Origin: Epilithonimonas bovis DSM 19482
GTDB lineage: Bacteria > Bacteroidota > Bacteroidia > Flavobacteriales > Weeksellaceae
Reading direction: 5' to 3'
Assembly: GCF_900108115.1 (NCBI RefSeq)
Contig: NZ_FTPU01000015.1
Coordinates: 1-64,000 of the forward strand
DNA: 64,000 nucleotides
The stretch's first letter is position 1; every line of letters starts with the position of its first letter. Below, piece after piece: positions 17,254 to 24,787 of this stretch. The position numbers and the translations under genes are program-made. The notes under the pieces were generated by a model that searched no databases, was not told the origin of the DNA, and was given only the letters and a program-made list of their open reading frames with translations.

Positions 17254-17805
17254 ATGTCCTATTGCCAAGCCATAGAAACAATGCAGCCGGAAGAGCGAAA
17301 AGCATTGCATAAAAATTACCACGATAACCATTATGGCTTCCCTATTCATAATGATGACGAACTTTTCGGAAGATTAATTATGGAAATTAACCAGGCCGGA
17401 CTGAGCTGGGAAACGATCCTGAAAAAAGAAGCCTCTTTCCGCAAAGCTTACAGCAATTTCAGTATCGAAAAAATTGCGGCTTACACAGAAAAAGACCGAG
17501 AACGCCTTTTGTCCGATGCCGGAATCATCCGAAATAAGCTAAAAGTCAACGCAGCGATTGAAAACGCCAAAACTATTTTGGAACTGAAAAAGGAATTCGT
17601 TTCTTTTGAAAAATGGCTGGAGCATCATCACCCGAAAACGAAAGAAGAATGGGTGAAACTGTTCAAAAAAACATTCAGGTTTACCGGTGGCGAGATTGTC
17701 GGAGAGTTTCTGATGAGCATTGGTTTTCTGAAAGGTGCACATTCTGAAAACTGTACAATCAATGAAAAAATATTTGCTGCTAATCCGAAGTGGAAAGAAA
17801 AATAA
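17254..17805 (+). CDS. tag: DNA-3-methyladenine glycosylase I
   Basis: The 183-residue enzyme excises N3-methyladenine from alkylated DNA, starting base-excision repair. Family motifs include the YHDNHYGFP segment, ELFGRLIMEINQAGLSWETI with the helix-hairpin region, and the C-terminal FTGGEIVGEFLMSIGF. Some Tag proteins have a zinc-binding Cys/His snap; here only a few Cys/His residues are present at the ends. I start it at ATG 17254 (MSYCQAIE), because the 14-codon extension upstream is repeat-derived. Its TAA overlaps the left end of the next repeat element. Confidence 0.93.
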   Translation: MSYCQAIETMQPEERKALHKNYHDNHYGFPIHNDDELFGRLIMEINQAGLSWETILKKEASFRKAYSNFSIEKIAAYTEKDRERLLSDAGIIRNKLKVNAAIENAKTILELKKEFVSFEKWLEHHHPKTKEEWVKLFKKTFRFTGGEIVGEFLMSIGFLKGAHSENCTINEKIFAANPKWKEK

Positions 17806-17941
17806 ACCACAAAAGTCACAAAAGGGAATTTATTAATGAAAGCCTTTATAAAGTTCAAGAAAGCTAATTTTAAAACATTTTTTTATTATTAAAATTTTGA
17901 TAAACTTCAAAATCCCCACAACTCCTGTGGCTTTTGTGGTT
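17805..17941. repeat. Inverted-repeat element between tag and pyrEF
   Basis: AACCACAAAAG (17805-17815) is the exact reverse complement of CTTTTGTGGTT (17931-17941). The element begins in the tag stop codon, and its right arm contains the -33 TTTG of the pyrEF promoter. A longer relative lies at 13116-13309. Confidence 0.75.
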
Positions 17942-17962
17942 AAAAAAATAGCCTTAAATTTG
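17933..17962 (+). promoter_or_regulatory. Bacteroidota-type promoter for pyrEF
   Basis: TTTG at 17933-17936 and TAAATTTG at 17955-17962, spaced by 18 bases, match the Bacteroidota promoter consensus closely. Transcription would start about 15-17 bases before the ATG at 17983. The -33 element is in the arm of a repeat. Confidence 0.75.
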
Positions 17963-17982
17963 TAGAAATCTAAGAAAAATCA

Positions 17983-19341
17983 ATGGAAAGTAAAAAAGAA
18001 TTCTTCCTGGAGTGTTACAAGCTCGGGATCATCAAATTTGGCCGTTTCACACTAAAAAGCGGCATCGAAAGCCCTTTTTATGTCGATTTGCGACCATTAG
18101 CATCAGACCCAAAAATCCTGAAAAAGCTCGCCAACTATCTGCTGGATATGCTTCCTTTGGATAATTTTGACATTATTTGTGGCGTGCCTTATGCTGCATT
18201 ACCCATGGCAACAGCGATGTCTCTGGAGAGTTATCTACCTTTGATTATCAAAAGAAAAGAAGCTAAAGCTTATGGCACTAAAAAACTGATAGAAGGCATC
18301 TACGAAAAAGGCCAAAACTGTCTTTTGGTAGAAGACGTCATCACATCAGGGAAATCGCTTGTAGAAACCATTGACGAAGTGGAAAATGAAGGCATAAAAG
18401 TTTCTGACATTGTTGTCGTTCTGGACAGGGAACAGGGCGGAAAAGAAAAATTAGAAGAGAAAGGCTATAAAGTACATTCACTTTTCAATATTTCTGAAGT
18501 TGTAGAAATCCTGAGAGAAGTCAATTATATTGATGAAGAGGAAGTGGCGAGAATCCGTGACTTTGTGAATGGCAACCAGGTGGTTTTCCAAGAGAAAAAA
18601 CGCTTATCTTATGAGCAAAAGCTGGAAATTACCGAACATTCTTTTGCTAAAAAAATCCTTGAAATCGCCATTGAAAAAAGATCCAACCTGATTGCCTCGG
18701 CAGATTTTATCACGACCCAGGAACTCCTTAATTTCGCAGACATTGTGGGTCCGCACATTGTCGCACTCAAAACGCACATTGATATTCTTAATGACTTTGA
18801 TGCCGACGAGACAATTCTTCCGCTCAAAGATCTGGCAGCAAAACATAACTTCCTGTTAATGGAAGACAGAAAATTTGCGGACATCGGTAACACACAGGAG
18901 CTGCAGTTCTCCTACGGCACCTTCAAAATTTCTAATTGGGCAGACCTCATTACTTCTCACGTCATTGGTGGCAGCAAAAGCCTGGATTGCTTTGTAAACG
19001 CTGGTATCGTTGCGATTTTGGGAATGTCATCCGAAGGCACTTTAACCGATTCCCACTACCGTGAAGAAGCGTTGAAAATTATAGAAAACCATCCTAACAT
19101 TGTGGGTTGCGTGGCTCAAAATAAAGTACCTGACAATATCCTGCTCTTTACGCCAGGTGTCAATCTGGGGACGAGTGGCGATGGCAAAGGCCAACAGTAT
19201 AACTCTCCGGAGCATGTGATTAAAAATTATAATACTGATTTCATTATTGTGGGACGAGGCATTTATAAAGCCGATGATCCCGAGTTGGAAGCATTGCGCT
19301 ATAAAACTGAAGGCTGGCAGGCTTATCAGGACGCTTTGTAA
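17983..19341 (+). CDS. pyrEF: Fused orotate phosphoribosyltransferase/OMP decarboxylase (UMP synthase)
   Basis: The 452-residue bifunctional enzyme performs the last two steps of UMP synthesis. Residues 1-200 are the phosphoribosyltransferase, with the PRPP motif VEDVITSG at 116-123. Residues 215-452 are the decarboxylase, with KTHID (263-267) and EDRKFADIGNT (294-304) supplying the Lys/Asp tetrad. Domain order and active-site wording match animal and plant UMP synthase and fungal Ura3, rather than the shorter bacterial PyrF with its D-x-K-F-x-D-I-P-N-T motif. It is a single gene with its own promoter and terminator. Function is near certain; a eukaryote-like origin is inference. Confidence 0.95.
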   Translation: MESKKEFFLECYKLGIIKFGRFTLKSGIESPFYVDLRPLASDPKILKKLANYLLDMLPLDNFDIICGVPYAALPMATAMSLESYLPLIIKRKEAKAYGTKKLIEGIYEKGQNCLLVEDVITSGKSLVETIDEVENEGIKVSDIVVVLDREQGGKEKLEEKGYKVHSLFNISEVVEILREVNYIDEEEVARIRDFVNGNQVVFQEKKRLSYEQKLEITEHSFAKKILEIAIEKRSNLIASADFITTQELLNFADIVGPHIVALKTHIDILNDFDADETILPLKDLAAKHNFLLMEDRKFADIGNTQELQFSYGTFKISNWADLITSHVIGGSKSLDCFVNAGIVAILGMSSEGTLTDSHYREEALKIIENHPNIVGCVAQNKVPDNILLFTPGVNLGTSGDGKGQQYNSPEHVIKNYNTDFIIVGRGIYKADDPELEALRYKTEGWQAYQDAL

Positions 19342-19366
19342 ACTGTATCAAGTATAAAACATTTGC

Positions 19367-19401
19367 AACCCTTTCAGAGTTTGGAACTCTGAAAGGGTTT
19401 T
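19367..19401 (+). terminator. Strong terminator after pyrEF
   Basis: A perfect 15-bp stem (AACCCTTTCAGAGTT 19367-19381 with AACTCTGAAAGGGTT 19385-19399) and a 3-base loop are followed by T residues, 26 bases after the stop. Confidence 0.9.
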
Positions 19402-19493
19402 TAATAGTTTCTAGTCTGAGGTTTTGTCAGTCTGAGGTTCTCGAAGACCAAAAAATAATTCCAAAAATCTTCAGATTTTTGTCCATATTAAAA

Positions 19494-19793
19494 TCACTGA
19501 TTAGGGAATTTCCTCTTAGAAAGATTAGGTAGTTTTTCCCATTCATCATTGATGACCGCTTCTTTCTTCTTTCTGCTCCAGCCTTTTAACTGTTTTTCAA
19601 AAGCAATAGCTTGATTGATGTCATCGAACTCTGTATAATAAACGATTTCAACGGGTCTTCTATTATAGGTATATGCGTTGGGATCATAACCCATTTGATG
19701 ATACAGAAAACGTGTTTCCAAATCATTGGTTACTCCGGTATAATAAGAATTATCAGTACAAAGCAAAATATAAACGTAGTATCTTTTCATCAT
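19494..19793 (-). CDS. GIY-YIG domain endonuclease-like protein
   Basis: This 99-residue protein is a stand-alone GIY-YIG domain of the UvrC-like small type. YVYILLCTDNSYYTGVT holds the Y-V-Y/Y-x-G strands, R28 is in LETRFLYHQMG, and E (AFEKQLKGW) is the metal ligand of the conserved helix. The start is the first of two adjacent ATGs. Such small proteins are numerous in Bacteroidota; their role is not established. The gene is flanked on both sides by copies of the tcttcgagagcctcagactgaca repeat. Confidence 0.9.
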   Translation of the reverse strand: MMKRYYVYILLCTDNSYYTGVTNDLETRFLYHQMGYDPNAYTYNRRPVEIVYYTEFDDINQAIAFEKQLKGWSRKKKEAVINDEWEKLPNLSKRKFPNQ

Positions 19794-19852
19794 TGTGTTT
19801 TTTCAAAGTTAAATAATTTTGGAAAAAGCTTTGCTTTTGAGTTTTTATAGGG

Positions 19853-19987
19853 GTCTTCGAGAGCCTCAGACTGACATTTCTTCGAGAGCCTCAGACTGAC
19901 ATCTTTTTGAGAGCCTCAGGCTAACAATATTAATACTAAAATTGAAACTTCAAATTAGAAGTCTTCGAGAGCCTCAGACTGACAGCG
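19853..19987. repeat. Cluster of short repeats of the cttcgagagcctcagactgaca type
   Basis: Four copies of a ~22-base motif (cttcgagagcctcagactgaca and variants) occur at about 19854, 19878, 19902 and 19965. The first three are about 24 bases apart, the last after a gap of about 40 bases. An inverted relative (gtcagtctgaggttctcgaag) is at 19426-19447, across the GIY-YIG gene. Spacers are absent or too short for a CRISPR. Confidence 0.8.
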
Positions 19988-20056
19988 TAAAACTTTAACA
20001 ACCAAACATTAATATTCATCAGAAAAAATTAGTAGTTTTAAGTAGTTATTATTTTG

Positions 20057-22864
20057 ATGAAGCGACTTCTTTTGTGTTTGATTTTATTGTTCTCTAATTT
20101 CTGGGCCAAGGCTCAGCAGGACAGTATTTTGCTGAAAGTTAAACTGAATGACGACCAAAGAACAATCGCTGTTCAGCAAACTTTGATTTATCATAATCCG
20201 CATAAAAAACCCATCCGTCAAATAAAACTGCTGAACTGGGTAACAGCCTACCAAAACCGGAAAACAGCACTTCTCAAAAGAAAAGTGGAAGACCGCAAAA
20301 AAGAGCTCTATTTTGCCAAAGAAAACCAGCTGGGCAAACTCGAAAGCCTGGAGTATTCCTTCGGAAATGTGTCAGCAGAAATATTGGGTACAAATCATGA
20401 AAATCTATTAATTCCGCTCTCTGAGCCATTAGAATATGGTCAGGAAATCAAAATTAATCTTAGATATCAAATCAGGCTACCTGATGCCCGTTTTACAGCT
20501 TATGGCAGCGACGCCAATCATATCCTGCTCAAATATTTTTTCCTGGTTCCTGAGACTTTTGAAAACGATAATCAGGATCCTTCTTTCTACCGCGACATCG
20601 AGGAAACTGCCAATGCCGGCTCCTACTGGAAAGTTGATTTTGACTTAGCGCAAAACTGGAAATGCTATTCTAACCTCAACCAAACTTCGGATTCTGAATT
20701 TGAAGGCCTATCCGTCAACGATCCTGAGTTTCTTTTGTCGCGCGAGATTTACCCTCAGTTTTCAGCAGAAATTGATGGTCAAAAAATCGAAGTTCAATTG
20801 GGTTTTCAGATCTCAGAGTTTCAACGTCAAACTCTTAATTTTATCTTGCCGACACAGCTTAAATTTATCAAATCCAGAACAGGAAATCTGCCCAATAAGC
20901 TTTTCATTACTCAAAAATTTTTTAATAAAGAAGAGTTTATCGGGATTGATGATATCAAATGGTGGAAATTCAAATTTCAGTTGTTTACGGATTACGAAAA
21001 AACCGACCTGGACTACTTTAGCATCCTGTCAAAAAAAGTGATAGACGACTATTTTATCACCGATAAGTCTAATGATCACTGGCTGAAAAACGGGATTAAA
21101 TCTTATCTGGAAATCCAGTATCTCAACAATTTTTATCCCAACCACAAACTTTTGGGAAACCTGCCGGACAACGCCAAAATCCTCGGGATGAAACCTTTGA
21201 AACTGTTCCATGCATCTGATCTGAAACTGACGGAGCGCTATGGATTGGCTTATCATTATATCTATACGCAAAACCTGGATCAGAAAATCACCACGCCTTA
21301 TGGTGCATTGAGTAATTTTAATACTACTGCCATTAGCCAGTTTGAGATGGGAAGCCTTCTCAACTACATTTCAGAATATCAGGGATCCCAATCTTTTGAT
21401 TTTTTTCTGAAAGAATACCTGATGGCCAATTATGAAAAGAAAACCACGGGAACCGCTTTTCTTAATCGCCTGGAAAACTTTACCCAAGGCAAATCAGCCT
21501 TTTTGACTCCTATGATCAATGAGAAACACAGGATTAATTTTAACCTTAGGCACATCCGTGAAAAAGAATCTTCTTATCAGGCACGCATCACTCATAAAAA
21601 TGCGTCAGAAATCCCGCTTAAAATTGAAACCATCAATAAAAGTGGCGAACGAAAAACCTACTGGCGAGACAAGATTGCAGATACCGTTTCTGTAGCGAAA
21701 GATGATGTTGACAAAGTTGTTATAAACGATGATTATATCTTCCCCGAAACCAATTTCCGGGACAATTACATCTATACCAAAGGGCTCTTTGCCAACACCA
21801 AAAAATTAAAATTAAAACTGGTAAAAGACATCCAAAACCCGGAATTTAATGAAATATTCCTTACACCAAGGTTGACCTTTAATGCATACGATAAAGTTTT
21901 GTTGGGGCTTAATTTTAAAAACCAAGGGATTTTTGACCAGAAATTTGATTATTCCGTCACACCATATTACAGTACCGGAACGGGAAAACTAACAGGTTCG
22001 GGTGCGCTTGGTTACTCTATCCTGCCGCCTGACAGCTTTTTCCGAAGCTGGAATTTTGCAGTGTCGGGTTCTTATTTTCATTATGATAAGGACTTGGCGT
22101 ACAAAAAATTCGGTGCTGCTACTTCCTTTATTTTTAATAAAAACCCGCGAAGCGCCATAGGAAGAAGCCTTTATTTTTCCTATAATTATTTTGAGCGGGA
22201 ACTTACCCCACAGATGTTTATCAATCAAGAATATGACAAATATAACCTGTGGAACCTTGGCTATTCTTATTCAGATAACCGCCTGATTCATGAGAAATAT
22301 ATTGGGACTAATATCCAATGGATGGAGGATTTTAGGAAAATTTCTGCAGAAGCCTTCTATCGTTGGGAATATGCTAAGGATAAAAAAATTAGCTTCCGCT
22401 GGTTTGCCGGTTATTTTTTGAAAAATGACACCAAAAATTCGCTGTTCAATTACGGGATTTCGCGGGTTTCCAACTATTCTTTTTCTTATGGCTTGTTGGG
22501 GCAAAGTGCGACATCGGGCATCTTATCACAGCAGTTTATTTTGGCTGAAGGTGGTTTCAAGTCTTTTTTCAACACATCGGTCAACCAATTTATTACCAGT
22601 GTTAATATAGATTCTCACGTTTGGAAATGGTTTAATCTTTACGCCGATGCAGGTGTTTATAAAAATAAAAACAGAAGCACAGAATTTATTTGGGATTCTG
22701 GTGTGAAGGTAAAAGTAATCCCGGATTTCCTGGAAATCTACTTTCCTGTAGCGTCAAGCCTGGGTTTTGAACCATCATTTAAAAATTACGGTTACAGGAT
22801 ACGCTACACGTTGGTACTGAATCTTGGCGCGCTCGTTAATAATCTGAGGCGCGGTGTGTTTTAA
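20057..22864 (+). CDS. Degenerate M1-peptidase-like protein fused to an outer-membrane beta-barrel
   Basis: This 935-residue protein has a signal peptide (MKRLLLCLILLFSNFWAKA). An N-terminal beta domain like that of M1 aminopeptidases follows, then a helical region, and from about residue 595 a repeated aromatic-rich beta-strand pattern ending in F, typical of outer-membrane barrels. Where an M1 peptidase would have HExxH and a downstream NEG/E, I read KKVIDDYF and WLKNGIKSYLE (about 325-352), so the zinc ligands appear lost. I start it at ATG 20057 rather than the TTG just before. Substrate and partners are unknown; a surface binding or scaffolding role is inference. Confidence 0.75.
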   Translation: MKRLLLCLILLFSNFWAKAQQDSILLKVKLNDDQRTIAVQQTLIYHNPHKKPIRQIKLLNWVTAYQNRKTALLKRKVEDRKKELYFAKENQLGKLESLEYSFGNVSAEILGTNHENLLIPLSEPLEYGQEIKINLRYQIRLPDARFTAYGSDANHILLKYFFLVPETFENDNQDPSFYRDIEETANAGSYWKVDFDLAQNWKCYSNLNQTSDSEFEGLSVNDPEFLLSREIYPQFSAEIDGQKIEVQLGFQISEFQRQTLNFILPTQLKFIKSRTGNLPNKLFITQKFFNKEEFIGIDDIKWWKFKFQLFTDYEKTDLDYFSILSKKVIDDYFITDKSNDHWLKNGIKSYLEIQYLNNFYPNHKLLGNLPDNAKILGMKPLKLFHASDLKLTERYGLAYHYIYTQNLDQKITTPYGALSNFNTTAISQFEMGSLLNYISEYQGSQSFDFFLKEYLMANYEKKTTGTAFLNRLENFTQGKSAFLTPMINEKHRINFNLRHIREKESSYQARITHKNASEIPLKIETINKSGERKTYWRDKIADTVSVAKDDVDKVVINDDYIFPETNFRDNYIYTKGLFANTKKLKLKLVKDIQNPEFNEIFLTPRLTFNAYDKVLLGLNFKNQGIFDQKFDYSVTPYYSTGTGKLTGSGALGYSILPPDSFFRSWNFAVSGSYFHYDKDLAYKKFGAATSFIFNKNPRSAIGRSLYFSYNYFERELTPQMFINQEYDKYNLWNLGYSYSDNRLIHEKYIGTNIQWMEDFRKISAEAFYRWEYAKDKKISFRWFAGYFLKNDTKNSLFNYGISRVSNYSFSYGLLGQSATSGILSQQFILAEGGFKSFFNTSVNQFITSVNIDSHVWKWFNLYADAGVYKNKNRSTEFIWDSGVKVKVIPDFLEIYFPVASSLGFEPSFKNYGYRIRYTLVLNLGALVNNLRRGVF

Positions 22865-22871
22865 AACAAAA

Positions 22872-22905
22872 AGAAGGCTTCCAAAAAATGGAAGCCTTCT
22901 CTATT
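22872..22905. terminator. Bidirectional terminator between convergent envelope genes
   Basis: AGAAGGCTTCC (22872-22882) pairs with GGAAGCCTTCT (22890-22900) around a 7-base loop, with A and T tracts on either side. It serves the M1-like gene and the convergent T9SS cargo gene. Confidence 0.85.
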
Positions 22906-22921
22906 TTCAAAAAAACTATAA

Positions 22922-23770
22922 TTAGTTTTTGATTACTTTTTGAGATACTCTTTCTCCGTTAACCGTTCCGGTTACGATGTAAGTACCTTTTGCCAAAGAA
23001 GAAACGTTAAGTGTAGAACCTTCTGTAACTTTAGCTGATTTCACAACCTGTCCGGCAGTGTTTACGATTTGGATATCAGCATTTTTCGCAAAAGAGATAG
23101 ACTCTCCTACTACAGTGTTTTTAACTAATGTAGAGTTAACTTTTGTAACATCTGATACAGCAAGTTGAGAAGAATTTTGAGGTGTTGGAGCAGAAGCTGT
23201 AAAATCTGCAGCATTGTTATTTGTATCAATACCATTAGTTCTTGAAACCGAAAGCGTTGCAGATGGAGCAGGAGCAGCACCACTTCCTTCAAATTGATTG
23301 GCAGTTGTACCATAACCTACAAAATCCAAAACATTTGAAGCAGTTACTGTAGAAATCTGATTAGCATCAGAAACCAAAGCTATTTTACCAGCAGCAGCAG
23401 CCATTGCAAAACCCGCAACCGAATTTGTTCCACTACCAAAATTAGTTGGAATTGGAGCTACATAATCAGGAGCCAAGTCTGTAGTACCACTAGCACCAGC
23501 TTGTTCTTGAATGAGATATTTCTGCCCTGGTGCTAAAGTAATGTTTGGAAGTGGATGATATTGGTTGAATGTTCCAGCTGCAGCTGCATATTGTAAAGTT
23601 GCTCCTGTTAAAGTTACAGATGCAGTTCCTTTATTAATAAGTTCTACGAAGTCATTCTTATAAGTAGCTCCAGAGTTACCTCCACCACCATACACTTCAT
23701 TGATAACGATTTGTGCAGTTGCAACAGTTGCAATAAACACAATTCCTAAAACTGTAAAGATCTTTTTCAT
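22922..23770 (-). CDS. Lamin-tail-domain secreted protein with T9SS sorting domain
   Basis: The 282-residue protein has a signal peptide (MKKIFTVLGIVFIATVATAQ), a lamin-tail-like beta domain from about 20 to 165 (IVINEVYGGGGNSGATYKNDFVELIN is its usual opening, followed by APGQKYLI), a low-complexity linker and a C-terminal sorting domain (about 205-282, ADIQIVNTAGQVVKSAKV to KVIKN). Export by the type IX system is expected. I start at MKKIF, nine residues inside a longer frame. The sorting domain is closely similar to that of the next gene. Confidence 0.88.
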   Translation of the reverse strand: MKKIFTVLGIVFIATVATAQIVINEVYGGGGNSGATYKNDFVELINKGTASVTLTGATLQYAAAAGTFNQYHPLPNITLAPGQKYLIQEQAGASGTTDLAPDYVAPIPTNFGSGTNSVAGFAMAAAAGKIALVSDANQISTVTASNVLDFVGYGTTANQFEGSGAAPAPSATLSVSRTNGIDTNNNAADFTASAPTPQNSSQLAVSDVTKVNSTLVKNTVVGESISFAKNADIQIVNTAGQVVKSAKVTEGSTLNVSSLAKGTYIVTGTVNGERVSQKVIKN

Positions 23771-23848
23771 AATATAAAGTTTAAAATTGTAATACAAATG
23801 TATAGAAAAAATTACTCACATCATTGCGGGCAATTTTCTATATTATAA

Positions 23849-24634
23849 TTATTTTTTGAGAATTTTTTGAGAAACTGTTTGTCCGTTTACAATACCTGCA
23901 ACGATGTAAGTCCCTTTTGCCAATGCAGAAACATCTAATTTAGAATTTTCTGCAACCTCAGCCGTTTTAACTACTTGGCCAGCAGCGTTATAAACAGATA
24001 CTTTTGCAGCAGCACCAAAGATCAACTCATTAGAAACGATAGTATTTTTTACCAAGTTTGCTTTTGCTTTTGTAGCATCTACAACTGCCATTGTAGTTGC
24101 ATCATATACTTTTACATCATCAATTCTCCACTCTGTAGTATTAGTTCCTGTAAATCTAATTGATAATGTTGTAGTAGAAGGTATAGATCCAGATGGAGTT
24201 ACAAGTGCCCATCCAGCAGTACCACTTCCTGTAGATCTTGTATATGTAAGAGGTGTCCAAGTTGATCCATCTGAGCTTACCTCTACAGTTAACTCGTTAT
24301 TTGCAGCATTTGTACCTTTTCTTAGACCAAAAGATAACTTAACATTTGAAGCAGTGATAGTACTTGTATTGATTCCTGAAATGATGAAATTTTCTCCTGT
24401 AGCATTTACCATTACATTATTACTTCCAGAAGCTCCAGAATAATCACTAGCCGTAGATGCACTAGATGTTCTAACATCTGCTGTTCCTGAGTAAGACCAA
24501 GTTCCAGCATTCTGAAAACCAGCATAAGCAGACACTAAAGGATTCCCTGTTGCACCAGTACCCATATTTTCACTTTGTGCATTCACTGTTGCAGTCAAAG
24601 CTACTGCCGCTAACAAAGAATAGAATTTTTTCAT
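23849..24634 (-). CDS. Small secreted protein with T9SS sorting domain
   Basis: The 261-residue protein has a signal peptide (MKKFYSLLAAVALTATVNAQ). A Ser/Thr/Gly-rich beta-sandwich (about 21-180) contains NELTVEVSSDGSTWTPL and EWRIDDVKVYD, as in adhesin or carbohydrate-binding-like domains. The C-terminal sorting domain (about 185-261, KVSYNAAG-like core to KILKK) almost repeats that of the preceding gene: both have ALAKGTYIV or SLAKGTYIV near the end. I start at MKKFY. It is probably a cell-surface or secreted protein; the ligand is unknown. Confidence 0.87.
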   Translation of the reverse strand: MKKFYSLLAAVALTATVNAQSENMGTGATGNPLVSAYAGFQNAGTWSYSGTADVRTSSASTASDYSGASGSNNVMVNATGENFIISGINTSTITASNVKLSFGLRKGTNAANNELTVEVSSDGSTWTPLTYTRSTGSGTAGWALVTPSGSIPSTTTLSIRFTGTNTTEWRIDDVKVYDATTMAVVDATKAKANLVKNTIVSNELIFGAAAKVSVYNAAGQVVKTAEVAENSKLDVSALAKGTYIVAGIVNGQTVSQKILKK

Positions 24635-24787
24635 AATATAAAAGTTTAAAAAATTGTTTATTTTGTTCTGTCGCAAATATAAAATATTATCTTTAACTAC
24701 AATTTTAACAACCCCTTTCCCGTTTTAAATAATTGTTAATTCGCTGTAAGTCCTATTATTAGTACTTTTACACATTATACCAAAAGG

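Noticed and set aside
14058-17805. Adaptive-response operon of ada and tag
   Set aside because: The genes are on opposite strands, separated by the serine hydrolase gene and repeats, so they do not form one operon.
19853-19987. Possible CRISPR array
   Set aside because: The repeats are not regularly spaced, spacers are absent or only a few bases long, and no cas gene is present. They match a dispersed intergenic motif.
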